From: Corynebacterium genitalium ATCC 33030 | Lineage (GTDB): Bacteria > Actinomycetota > Actinomycetes > Mycobacteriales > Mycobacteriaceae | Assembly (NCBI RefSeq): GCF_000143825.1 | Contig: NZ_CM000961.1 | Location: 558,001-622,000 of the forward strand | Reading direction: 5' to 3' | Length of the DNA: 64,000 bases | Translations under genes and position numbers: made by a program | Notes under the pieces: model-generated | Seen by the model: the letters and a program-made list of their open reading frames with translations, nothing else | Database searches by the model: none | What the model was told of the DNA's origin: nothing | Part shown: in pieces, positions 33,213-40,935 of the stretch | Numbering within the stretch: the first letter of the stretch is position 1 | How the letters are laid out: each line of letters starts with the position of its first letter

Positions 33213-34571
33213 TTAGCTCATGATACCGGCCAGGAACGGCACGGAATCCCTGGTGGAAATGAGCATGGTGTCCACGTGGTCGGCTGGGTACCAGCGGACC
33301 ACCACGCGGTTGTTGCGCGGGTTGCCGATGAACTGGCGGGCCCAGATCTCCGAGTTGAGCACCATCCCGATCGGGGTGGGCACGTCCCAATCCCACAGAC
33401 CGTGGCCCAAGAAGACCGGCTTGTCGTAGCCGCTCACCGGGGTGGTCAGGAAGTCACGGATCGCGGCGTCCGCGCCCGGTACCTCGCGCAGCGGTTTGTT
33501 GAATGCCTTCGCCAGGCTCACACCGTTCATGGCTTCAGCGACCTCGAAGAGACAGCTCTTCTTGGATTCCGCAATCATGCGACGGCCTTCGTCGGTCAAA
33601 GCGGAGTCGAAGTCGACATCCGGGTTAGCCTCTTGCACAGCAGCGAGAATGTACAGCGAGTAGGTTGCCGAGATTCCGGTCTGCGGTGTGCGCGGGAAGG
33701 TAGGTCCGGCAGCCACCATGAGGTTTTCGACGTACGCCGGTGCACCCGTTGCCACTGCACCGCGATAGTCGAGCCCCATGTCCTCACTCAGCCCCGTAGC
33801 TTGGCGAGCAACATGGAGAGAAACACCGCCTCCTTGGGACTGCCCGATCACCGACCATTTGTCGGCGAACACGGGCTCACTGTCTTGCGGGATCTCCATG
33901 TTGTGCGCGGCAGCAACGGAGTCAACAACGTTCTCTGCTGCGACCTTTCCGTTGAGGTAGCTGTGGAAGCCGGGAGAATCCAGCCCCACGTAATCAGAAG
34001 CGACAATCGCGTAGCCCTCGTCCAGGAAGGTGTTAAGGTAATCTGCTTCAACCTGGGAGAGAGGGTTGATCGACGGCGCACACTCATCAGCCAAGCCGAC
34101 CGTCCCGTGCGCCCAGGCCAGCACGGGCCAGCCGCCCTCCGGCTTCTCACCCTCCGGCAAGAAGACAGCGCCAGTACTCACTGCAGGTTGGTCGTGCTGG
34201 TTCACGGTGGTGTACGCAATGCGGTACTGCTCCGATGCGCTGTCTAATCCCACGCGTTGGTCGAGCGGCACCTCAGCGAGCACGGTTCCCGGTTCACCCT
34301 GCGGAGTCACGTTAGGGAGACCACTGCGGTAGACGGGATCTGGCTCTTCGACGTCATCCATCACCGCCCCGGTGTCGGCGGCGCTCGAGCCGTCCAGTTC
34401 AGAGCTGGTCGAGCTCAAGCCGTCGACCGCAGAGCTGCCCGAGCTCAACGAACTCAGCTCTGAGAGGGAGCTCGGGTCTTCCTGCGCCAGCGCCGCCGGC
34501 GGGACTGCTAACCCAATGCTCATTGCCAGAGCGGCCATCGCGCTGCCGACGACTCGCGTGTTCTTCTTCAT
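33213..34571 (-). CDS. Secreted lipase (LIP family, alpha/beta hydrolase)
   Basis: The protein has 452 residues. A Sec signal peptide (KKNTRVVGSAMAALAMSIGL...ALA, cut near residue 29) is followed by a Ser/Leu-rich low-complexity stretch and a secretory-lipase domain with the oxyanion region LAWAHGTVG, the nucleophile GQSQGG, and a C-terminal Asp/His pair likely in the LWDWDVPTP and PADHVDT regions. AGGAGG lies 6 bp before ATG. A role in host-lipid or mycolate-ester turnover is plausible but unproven. Confidence 0.88.
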   Translation of the reverse strand: MKKNTRVVGSAMAALAMSIGLAVPPAALAQEDPSSLSELSSLSSGSSAVDGLSSTSSELDGSSAADTGAVMDDVEEPDPVYRSGLPNVTPQGEPGTVLAEVPLDQRVGLDSASEQYRIAYTTVNQHDQPAVSTGAVFLPEGEKPEGGWPVLAWAHGTVGLADECAPSINPLSQVEADYLNTFLDEGYAIVASDYVGLDSPGFHSYLNGKVAAENVVDSVAAAHNMEIPQDSEPVFADKWSVIGQSQGGGVSLHVARQATGLSEDMGLDYRGAVATGAPAYVENLMVAAGPTFPRTPQTGISATYSLYILAAVQEANPDVDFDSALTDEGRRMIAESKKSCLFEVAEAMNGVSLAKAFNKPLREVPGADAAIRDFLTTPVSGYDKPVFLGHGLWDWDVPTPIGMVLNSEIWARQFIGNPRNNRVVVRWYPADHVDTMLISTRDSVPFLAGIMS

Positions 34572-34836
34572 GCCATGCCTCCTGATAGAAACTTGAGGTT
34601 TCTTAATTTGTACACAAAGTTCTTCGGCTTTTCTACATGTGTTATTTACTTAGCCGATACGTGTTCGTTACATAGGCACGGCGTGGCGGTGCACAACGTG
34701 ACGGAGTGGCGGACTAGTTTTCCCCGCTAACGGCAGGTTCGTCGTGATCAAACGAGACCCCCGGGGCCTCAAAAGGGGGCCTTGACGCGGAGATTTCTGT
34801 TTGCTCAGCGTTGAGGACTCAAGGGCATCCGCCTCC

Positions 34837-34937
34837 TGCGGAAAAGTTGACAAACTGGATTTCTGCCTACCGCCATTTGTGCAGGTCAAAAGGTTTTCGG
34901 TGCCCAAACCGGGGAAACGTACGTCAACTTTTCCGCA
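34837..34937. repeat. 101-bp element with perfect 15-bp terminal inverted repeats (copy 1)
   Basis: Arms TGCGGAAAAGTTGAC (34837-34851) and GTCAACTTTTCCGCA (34923-34937) are perfect complements. The left ~65 bp are similar to the minus strand of 44155-44218. The 34572-35034 gap has no gene; besides this element it holds the lipase upstream region. Confidence 0.8.
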
Positions 34938-35034
34938 CGGTCTGTTAGCAACGGGACAAAATAGCGAAAGCTCCCGGGAGCCGTGCCGTTACAGCACGTC
35001 TGCCGAGAGCTTCGGGTTAGTCCTACCGGGAGTA

Positions 35035-36558
35035 CTAGGAGAACAAGTCCAGGAACTTCTTCCACACGTTATTGCGCAGGAAGCCAGAGATGGATGTCCA
35101 CAGGCGAGCCAAGGGGCTATCTCCGGAGTCCGACTTTTGTGCGGACTTCTCCTTGTTCGCCTCGGCCTTTTCTTCGGAATCGGGCTTCGAAGGCTGGGAG
35201 GCTTCGGACGATTCAGAGGGCTCGGATTCTTCTGCAGGCAGGGGTACGCCGGAGTCCACCTCGATGTCATCTTCAGTCTGCGGCAGGGGTGCGCCGGAGT
35301 CCACCTCAATGTCGTCGTCAGCCGGCGGCACGGCTCCGGATTCGACCGGTGTGGCGTCATCACCGCCGGTGAAGTTCTTAATGGTGTGGGCAGCCGGCTT
35401 CCACGAACCATCGGCACGGAGAACACCGAAGTAGTCTTCCTTATCATTGGATCCGTAGGGCTTGCGGTCGTGGAGCTGGTAGAAGATGATCGGCCCGAGG
35501 TTGGGGGTTTCGTTCCAGGCCTCCATGTAGTCCTGGTAGGTCTCCGCCTGCACCTGCTCGTTGGCGTTGAGGGTGTCCTGGCCGGTCTCGGTCAACCAGA
35601 TTTCCTTGTGGCCGTCACCGTGAGCGGACATCACGGAGTGGAGGGACTTGCCTGGGGAGCGTTTCGTCTTCGGCTCATCGAACATGTAGGCCCAGCCGTT
35701 GTATTCCCAGTACTCTGCACCGATGCCGTAGGGGTGGTGGGCCAAGGAGTCGAAGTTACCCTTGGCACCAGCGTCATACATCCGCTCGAGATACTCCACA
35801 CCGTTGACGACGGTGCCATCATCGTAGGTGGGAAGCACAACCTGGCCACCAGCGATGACGTTCACGTTCGGGTTAGCAGCGTGCGCCTTCGGGTAGGTCG
35901 CCTGAAGAAGCTTGGTGTAGCTTTCCGGGCTCGGGTTCGGGTTCTCGGAGGATTCCCTCCAGAAGCCCTGCATCGACGGCTCGTTCCACACTTCGTAGTC
36001 CACGATTCCGTGGGCAGAGTAGCGATTGACCACGTCAGCGAAGTACCGCCCGTAATCGTTGTAGTACTCGGGCTTCGGCGCGTAGGTGTCCTTGTAGTGG
36101 TCGAGCGAGTTCTTTTCTGCCTCGGACATGTCTCCAACGCTGGTCGCCCACTGAGGTGCGGTGGAGACCTGCATCATGACCTTGATGTCGTACTTTTTAG
36201 CGATCTCAACGGTCTGGTCGAGGAACTTCCAGTTGTAGTGACCTCGTTCGCGCTCGATGTGGTACCACGGAGCGCCAACACGGGTCCACTCAACACCCAT
36301 CTCCTTGGCGGTCCGGAAGGACTCTTCGACCTCGCTTACTGATGTCGCGTCGTCGACATGCTTGGTGACAATGCCAATACCGTTCGTACCGCGGTAGGTC
36401 GTCGTATCTTCCGCCTGTGCCTGCGGAGCCACCAAGAAGGAAGCCGTCAGCGCTGTGATCACGCAGGTTGCGAGCGACGCGTTACGAGCGTTGCGTTGCG
36501 GGAAAAGTGCCTGAAGAAACTGGGTGAATCGTGCGAAACCGCTAGTGCGTGAATCCAT
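35035..36558 (-). CDS. Secreted glycoside hydrolase (TIM-barrel, GH5/GH39-like)
   Basis: The protein has 507 residues. The basic N-terminus, a hydrophobic stretch (about 26-44) and VAPQAQAEDT give a Sec signal peptide with cleavage near residue 49. In the barrel, VDYEVWNEPSM holds the acid/base Glu and IWLTETGQD the nucleophile Glu. An acidic Ser/Pro/Glu linker with a duplicated DDDIEVDSGAPLP-type unit follows (about residues 405-440), then a C-terminal amphipathic tail (FLRNNVWKKFLDLFS) that might bind membrane or wall. Substrate unknown. Confidence 0.85.
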   Translation of the reverse strand: MDSRTSGFARFTQFLQALFPQRNARNASLATCVITALTASFLVAPQAQAEDTTTYRGTNGIGIVTKHVDDATSVSEVEESFRTAKEMGVEWTRVGAPWYHIERERGHYNWKFLDQTVEIAKKYDIKVMMQVSTAPQWATSVGDMSEAEKNSLDHYKDTYAPKPEYYNDYGRYFADVVNRYSAHGIVDYEVWNEPSMQGFWRESSENPNPSPESYTKLLQATYPKAHAANPNVNVIAGGQVVLPTYDDGTVVNGVEYLERMYDAGAKGNFDSLAHHPYGIGAEYWEYNGWAYMFDEPKTKRSPGKSLHSVMSAHGDGHKEIWLTETGQDTLNANEQVQAETYQDYMEAWNETPNLGPIIFYQLHDRKPYGSNDKEDYFGVLRADGSWKPAAHTIKNFTGGDDATPVESGAVPPADDDIEVDSGAPLPQTEDDIEVDSGVPLPAEESEPSESSEASQPSKPDSEEKAEANKEKSAQKSDSGDSPLARLWTSISGFLRNNVWKKFLDLFS

Positions 36559-36612
36559 ATTCCGTAGACCGCCTCAAGATCCGCTCTGGAATGATTGCAA
36601 AATCGTTTCATG

Positions 36613-36641
36613 AGTATAACGTAAAGATAAACTAAGAAACA
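36613..36641 (-). promoter_or_regulatory. Promoter of the glycoside hydrolase gene
   Basis: TGTTTC (36641-36636), a 17-bp spacer and TATACT (36618-36613) lie 55 bp before the start in an AT-rich patch. Confidence 0.6.
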
Positions 36642-36779
36642 GTCTGCGGACAGCTACATCGAAAGCGGCCAACACTGTCGACGCGACGCACCCTCAGCTA
36701 CGCCGATAACCTGCACGCCACTCCTTCCGGTGCAAGCCAGCCAGTGAGGTCCTCATGGCGCGCTGCCCAAACGCCGCAC

Positions 36780-37154
36780 CTAACGGCCTGGCGCCGCCAG
36801 TCCCGCCTCAATGGCGGCGACGGCCAGCATTGTCCGGTTCGTCATCCCCGTTTTGGCAAAGATGCGCTTGAGGTACGTTCGCACGGTCTCGGGCTCCACG
36901 ACCAATGCGATGAACGGATCCCGGATCAGCTCCAGAGCCCACCCCGCGATGGTCGTAACGAGCAGCACCACCGGCATGACAACGGGAAACCGCCTGCTCA
37001 ACGCCGTAGCGGCAACCGCGAGAACGCACAAGACCGCGCCGGTGGCCGCATCAGCCGTGGACGCGACGTGCTCCGGCCGCGGGATCCACAGCAGCGCCAT
37101 AATCAAGCATGGGACCGCAATGTCGGTGAGAAACGTCAGACGTGTTCGCATCAT
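36780..37154 (-). pseudogene. Two-component scar: histidine-kinase membrane domain fused to a LuxR-type response-regulator C-terminus
   Basis: The frame is open for 124 codons from ATGATG at 37154. Residues 1-85 (MMRTRLTFLTDIAVPCLIMALL..., about three membrane helices) look like the N-terminus of a NarL-system sensor kinase. From about residue 86 the protein switches abruptly to the recognition helix and end of a LuxR/NarL HTH (EPETVRTYLKRIFAKTGMTN..., NRTMLAVAAIEAGL). The kinase catalytic domain, the receiver and half the HTH are missing. One in-frame deletion across a kinase-regulator pair explains this. It starts in ATGA overlap with the CPBP protease gene. Confidence 0.7.
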
Positions 37155-37819
37155 GGGATCAGCATCGGGAGCAGCGACAGAGTATTCACCGCCGCATGCA
37201 GCAGGAATGACAGCACGATACCACCCTTCCACGTCACCAGCCCGAAGCCGAGGCCTGCGAAAATGTGCGGCAGGACGAAGATCATCTCCGCCGCGCTGAC
37301 ACCGCTGGCGTGCACCAGCCCGAAGATGAACGCCGACGCGACGATCGCCCATCCCGGCGCGAACCATTGCCCGAGAAACCGGATGAGGAACCCGCGGAAG
37401 AACAGCTCCTCCCCGGCCGGGCCGAGCACAGCCATCCACGCAACGCTCACCAACGCCGATTGCTTGACGACGATCTCCCCCACCGCCACATCATTCTCCA
37501 ATTCATAATCCGCCAACCCCGTCAGGTTGATAGCGATACTGAAGATGACGCTTCCGGCAATCAGACACCCAAAGAACAAGCCCAGCACACCGAGAACGCG
37601 CAGAGGCTGGCGGAGATTCTCTGCCAAGCCGAGCGCATGGTCCAGGAGGACGCCCCGGAATGCCCACACGCCAACGGCAGCGAGCACGGCGTTGGCCGCT
37701 ATCGCCACGGGCGCGTCGAAACGAATGAAGAAACCCCGCACTCCCCAGGCGACATACACGGCGGCGAACAGCCACATCGCGGGGGTGATCTTGAAAGACA
37801 TGAACGTTGAACTACGCAT
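37151..37819 (-). CDS. CPBP-family (CAAX-like) intramembrane metalloprotease
   Basis: The protein has 222 residues with about six to seven membrane helices. The family motifs are GPAGEELFFRGFLIR (EExxxR), FIFGLVHAS (FxxxH) and LLHAAVNTLS (HxxxN/D). Members process prenylated or bacteriocin-related peptides and some give self-immunity; the role here is unknown. The start could be the ATG at 37819 or at 37801. Its end overlaps the kinase-regulator scar, so it probably once belonged to a signalling operon. Confidence 0.85.
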   Translation of the reverse strand: MRSSTFMSFKITPAMWLFAAVYVAWGVRGFFIRFDAPVAIAANAVLAAVGVWAFRGVLLDHALGLAENLRQPLRVLGVLGLFFGCLIAGSVIFSIAINLTGLADYELENDVAVGEIVVKQSALVSVAWMAVLGPAGEELFFRGFLIRFLGQWFAPGWAIVASAFIFGLVHASGVSAAEMIFVLPHIFAGLGFGLVTWKGGIVLSFLLHAAVNTLSLLPMLIP

Positions 37820-37887
37820 ACCTGGTAGTCAACGCGCTTCCCCGTCGCCGCCGCGTCCCCCAGATGGGGACAATTCGGAGGCCATTG

Positions 37888-38787
37888 TTGCGCACCGCCC
37901 GCCGGCCCATGACGATAAGCGGAATGGATCAGCAGTTCAGTCGCGCACAATTCCTCACCGGCACTCTCATCGCCGCCGGTGCCGCCGTGCTCGGCGGGTG
38001 CGCCAATCTGGAGGGGAACACGCAGGCCAGCGGCACGCGCACCACCGCAGTCACCCCGACCAGCACGACACCGAGCACCACTGCCCCGCCGTCGGCTGAG
38101 ACCTACGCGACCCTTACCCCCACTACGTTCGATCTGCACATGGACGGCATCACCGACACTGTCCCCACCACGCCCGGCGCGCACACGATCGCCCTGACCT
38201 TTGACGCGTGCGGCGGCCCGACGGGGATGGGGGTAGATGAGGCGCTCGTCGATACGCTTCGGGAGTTCAGCGTTCCCGCGACGCTCTTCCTCAACCACCG
38301 CTGGATCGAGGAGAACCCTGACATGACGCGCACGCTTCACAGCGACCCCCTCTTCCGCCTCGAAAACCACGGCACCCTCCACGCACCCTTGTCGGTGAAT
38401 GGCCAATCCGCCTACGGCATCGCCGGTACGAGCTCTCCCGCCGAGGTTATTGACGAGATCGAAGTCAACCGCGAGTTGCTGCGTTCCTACGGTGCCGATT
38501 CGACCTGGTTCCGTTCCGGAACTGCCCACTACGACGATGTCGCCGTGCAGATCGCCCGCGACCGCGGCGTGAGCATCGCTGGGTTCACCGTCAACGGCGA
38601 CGACGGGGCCAAAGCCCCCGCCGGACGGGTGGCCGCCCGCATCATGGATGCCCCGGACGGCGCAATCGTGCTGGCCCACATGAACCACCCCGGGTCCGGC
38701 ACCGCCGCCGGCGTCCGCGCCGCGCTGGAGGAGATGGGTGACACCCGCTTCGTGTTCATCGACGGGTCCGGCCCGGACCCGGAATAA
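37888..38787 (+). CDS. Polysaccharide deacetylase-like lipoprotein
   Basis: From the TTG at 37888 (GGAGG 6 bp upstream) the protein has 299 residues; ATG starts at 37909 and 37924 are alternatives with poorer sites. The leader (RTARRP, then QFLTGTLIAAGAAVLGGC) ends in a lipobox, and a Thr/Ser/Pro linker follows. The NodB-like domain begins TIALTFDACGGP (metal-binding Asp pattern), with NHGTLHAPLS and WFRSGTAHYDD further on. It probably removes acetyl groups from a wall polysaccharide. An in-frame extension to 37807 is unlikely to be real. Confidence 0.8.
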   Translation: MRTARRPMTISGMDQQFSRAQFLTGTLIAAGAAVLGGCANLEGNTQASGTRTTAVTPTSTTPSTTAPPSAETYATLTPTTFDLHMDGITDTVPTTPGAHTIALTFDACGGPTGMGVDEALVDTLREFSVPATLFLNHRWIEENPDMTRTLHSDPLFRLENHGTLHAPLSVNGQSAYGIAGTSSPAEVIDEIEVNRELLRSYGADSTWFRSGTAHYDDVAVQIARDRGVSIAGFTVNGDDGAKAPAGRVAARIMDAPDGAIVLAHMNHPGSGTAAGVRAALEEMGDTRFVFIDGSGPDPE

Positions 38788-38829
38788 CTAAGTCATAGCC
38801 GTTCGAACGGGCCAGTAAGCTCGGGCTCC

Positions 38830-39942
38830 ATGAGAATAGGCATTATCGGCGCTGGCATTTCGGGTCTTGCACTGGGCGCGGCACTTCACCGCAACGGCAT
38901 GGACGTGCAGATTCACGAGAGTCATTCACAGGTGCGCGGCGGTGGATCCGGTATCACCCTCGCCCCGAACGGTCTGGCCGCCCTCGATGCTTTAGGCATC
39001 GGCGCTCGCTTCCGTGAGCTGCAACAGAACCAAGTCCCTCTACGGGGTGGAATTCGCAACCCCCAGGGGAATTGGCTGACGCATATCCCAGCTGAGGTCA
39101 CCAAAGCTTCACTCGCGCTCGGTCGCTCCGAGCTCCACGCGCTGCTTATCGACGACATCCCTGAGGCGCGCATTCACACCTCCGCCGAGGCTTTGGCCGT
39201 TGACGCTAGCTCCGGCGTTGTCACCTTCGCCAACGGCGCGGTGGAACAGTTCGACGTGGTCGTCGGTGCAGACGGGATCCGCAGCGCGGTGCGCCGCAGC
39301 TGCTTTGACGGCCCAGAAATCAGTTACGCAGGCTACAGCGCGTGGCGGGCAATCACCGAGGGCCCGGTACTCGACGCCGGCTTCGAAACCTGGGGCGCAG
39401 GCGCTCGATTCGGCGCCGTTCCGCTTCACGACGGCCGCGTCTACTGGTTCGCTGTCCGCACCGGCCCGGAAGCTCAACCCGGCGAGACCGGCCTGAGCCA
39501 GTTGAGGGACGCCTTCGGTCAGTGGCATGAGCCCATTCCTGCTTTGCTTCGCTCAACGCCGGATGAGTCGATCCAGTACCTGCCCATCCAGGAGTTGGCG
39601 TCTCCCCTGCCGAGTTACCACTCCGGCAAGGTGGTGTTGGTGGGCGATGCGGCCCACGCCATGACCCCGAACCTCGGTCAGGGCGCGTGCCAGGGCCTAG
39701 AAGATGCTGCAGTTCTTGCCGGGCTTCTCCAGAAGGGCACTGTGGATTTGAGCGCTTACGACGAGCACCGTCTGCGCCGAAGCCAGCAGATTGCGCGTCA
39801 ATCCAGGCTTGTTGGGCGCTCTGTGCACACCGGCGGTGCTCGCATAGCGGCAGCGCGCAACTGGATGCTCAAACGTATGCCGGATGCAGCGACGAACCGA
39901 CAAGTTCAGGCGGTGACTAGCTGGGAAATGCCAACCCTCTAG
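38830..39942 (+). CDS. FAD-dependent monooxygenase (UbiH/salicylate-hydroxylase type)
   Basis: The protein has 370 residues. The dinucleotide motif GIIGAGISGLALGAAL is at the N-terminus, the DG motif is VVVGADGIRSAVR, and the GD motif is KVVLVGDAAHAMTPNLGQGACQGLEDA. The aromatic-ring hydroxylase substrate is not predictable. No partner genes are adjacent and it appears monocistronic. It resembles small FAD oxygenases common in actinobacteria. Confidence 0.9.
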   Translation: MRIGIIGAGISGLALGAALHRNGMDVQIHESHSQVRGGGSGITLAPNGLAALDALGIGARFRELQQNQVPLRGGIRNPQGNWLTHIPAEVTKASLALGRSELHALLIDDIPEARIHTSAEALAVDASSGVVTFANGAVEQFDVVVGADGIRSAVRRSCFDGPEISYAGYSAWRAITEGPVLDAGFETWGAGARFGAVPLHDGRVYWFAVRTGPEAQPGETGLSQLRDAFGQWHEPIPALLRSTPDESIQYLPIQELASPLPSYHSGKVVLVGDAAHAMTPNLGQGACQGLEDAAVLAGLLQKGTVDLSAYDEHRLRRSQQIARQSRLVGRSVHTGGARIAAARNWMLKRMPDAATNRQVQAVTSWEMPTL

Positions 39943-40086
39943 AACTACCGGCACCGAATGCCAAGCCACCAAAAACCGCGCGGGCGACTTTGGGCAGGTT
40001 GATGATCCCCGTGGACCGCGGATGTAACTGCAGGCCGGAAGAACGATAAGGGTCTAGTTCATGTCTCTGAGATTCCCACTTTGCAT

Positions 40087-40280
40087 CAAACTGAGAATCA
40101 AAGTGTCAAACTGCGAATGAAAGTGCGAATTTCAGCCATTCATTTCATAGTTTCATTGACTCTTAGATTCCAACCTCTAAGCGCGGCTGTAGACCGTGGC
40201 CTTTCTCCCCTGACCCCCGACCATGACCACGTATCCCTCCGCCAGGAGTTAGCAGTTTCGCACTTCGATTTATGAGTTTG
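40087..40280. repeat. IS-end-like cluster of 20-bp repeats
   Basis: Two tandem 20-mers (40087-40106 and 40107-40126) share 17 of 20 bases, pattern CAAACTG-GAAT-AAAGTG. A third, diverged copy lies in inverted orientation at 40261-40280. Facing sets of short terminal repeats about 150 bp apart resemble the ends of an IS21-type element with its genes deleted. The 39943-40364 stretch has no other feature than this and a terminator. Confidence 0.5.
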
Positions 40281-40330
40281 AGACCCGGAGCTCGGCAGCC
40301 TTTCTCCTACGGACGTCGCACACAGCAAGA

Positions 40331-40358
40331 AGACCCCCTAGCCGAAGCTAGAGGGTCT
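40331..40358 (-). terminator. Terminator of the tRNA-Ile/tRNA-Ala unit
   Basis: AGACCC-TCTAGC / GCTAGGGGGTCT arms (one mismatch) with a TTCG loop lie 7 bases after the tRNA-Ala end on the minus strand, followed by TCTTGCTG. Confidence 0.7.
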
Positions 40359-40364
40359 GGGCTG

Positions 40365-40437
40365 TGGAGCATAGGAGAATCGAACTCCTGACCTCCTCCT
40401 TGCAAGGGAGGCGCTCTACCAATTGAGCTAATGCCCC
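40365..40437 (-). tRNA. tRNA-Ala (anticodon TGC)
   Basis: Minus strand: acceptor GGGGCAT / ATGCTCC with discriminator A, D-arm GCTCAATTGGTAGAGC, anticodon loop CTTGCAA in a CTCCC/GGAGG-type stem, and T-arm AGGAGTTCGATTCTCCT. The length is 73 nt and no CCA is encoded. It is 15 bp downstream of tRNA-Ile. Confidence 0.95.
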
Positions 40438-40452
40438 TTTGTTCCGAACTTG

Positions 40453-40526
40453 TGGGCCTAGCAAGAATCGAACTTGCGACCTCATCGTTATCAGCGATGC
40501 GCTCTAACCGACTGAGCTATAGGCCC
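40453..40526 (-). tRNA. tRNA-Ile (anticodon GAT)
   Basis: Minus strand: acceptor GGGCCTA / TAGGCCC with discriminator A, D-arm GCTCAGTCGGTTAGAGC, anticodon loop CTGATAA, and T-arm GCAAGTTCGATTCTTGC. The length is 74 nt and no CCA is encoded. The tRNA-Ile/tRNA-Ala pair downstream of gyrA is a common actinobacterial arrangement. Confidence 0.95.
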
Positions 40527-40590
40527 CGCTCGGAACTTTTAGAACATTACCCAGACGCTTTGATAGAACCAAATCGCCTGGTCACATGCC

Positions 40591-40932
40591 CTATTGCTGG
40601 TCGGTTAGTTCGATGGCTAGGCCACCAACAAGGTCTGCCAACGCATTGTAGATGAACGCGGTCAGCGGAGCCATGAGAGCGACGAAGACGACACCGGTCG
40701 CCCCGCTCAGACCGGCCAGGGCCAGCACGAGCGGGAAATCGATCGCGGTCTCGCCGCCGACGCCGCCGATCAGCGAGTTCATCGAGTCCACGACACCTGC
40801 TGCATCGATGACGAAGTACAGGACCGTCACGGCGAGCAGCCATGCCGCGAAGCCGATCAGCGACAGCAGGATGCCGATCTTGAAGGCGCTGCCCGGCCGA
40901 ATCCGGGTGAGGGTCACGTTGCGTGCGGCCAT
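40591..40932 (-). CDS. DUF3566-domain membrane protein
   Basis: The protein has 113 residues. The N-terminal motif VTLTRIRPGSAFKIGILLSLIGFAAW is typical of DUF3566, and two membrane helices (about 18-42 and 70-95) are visible. The ATG lies 3 bp after the gyrA stop, so it is co-transcribed. The same gyrA-DUF3566-tRNA order is found in mycobacteria (CwsA region). The exact function is not known. Confidence 0.9.
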   Translation of the reverse strand: MAARNVTLTRIRPGSAFKIGILLSLIGFAAWLLAVTVLYFVIDAAGVVDSMNSLIGGVGGETAIDFPLVLALAGLSGATGVVFVALMAPLTAFIYNALADLVGGLAIELTDQQ

Positions 40933-40935
40933 GGC

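Noticed and set aside
34801..36342. 513-codon plus-strand open frame
   Set aside because: It is mostly antisense to the glycoside hydrolase, which has a signal peptide and both catalytic Glu motifs.
37807..37887. Earlier ATG start of the polysaccharide deacetylase gene
   Set aside because: It would overlap the divergent CPBP protease gene start and place 27 basic residues before the signal peptide; no ribosome-binding site.
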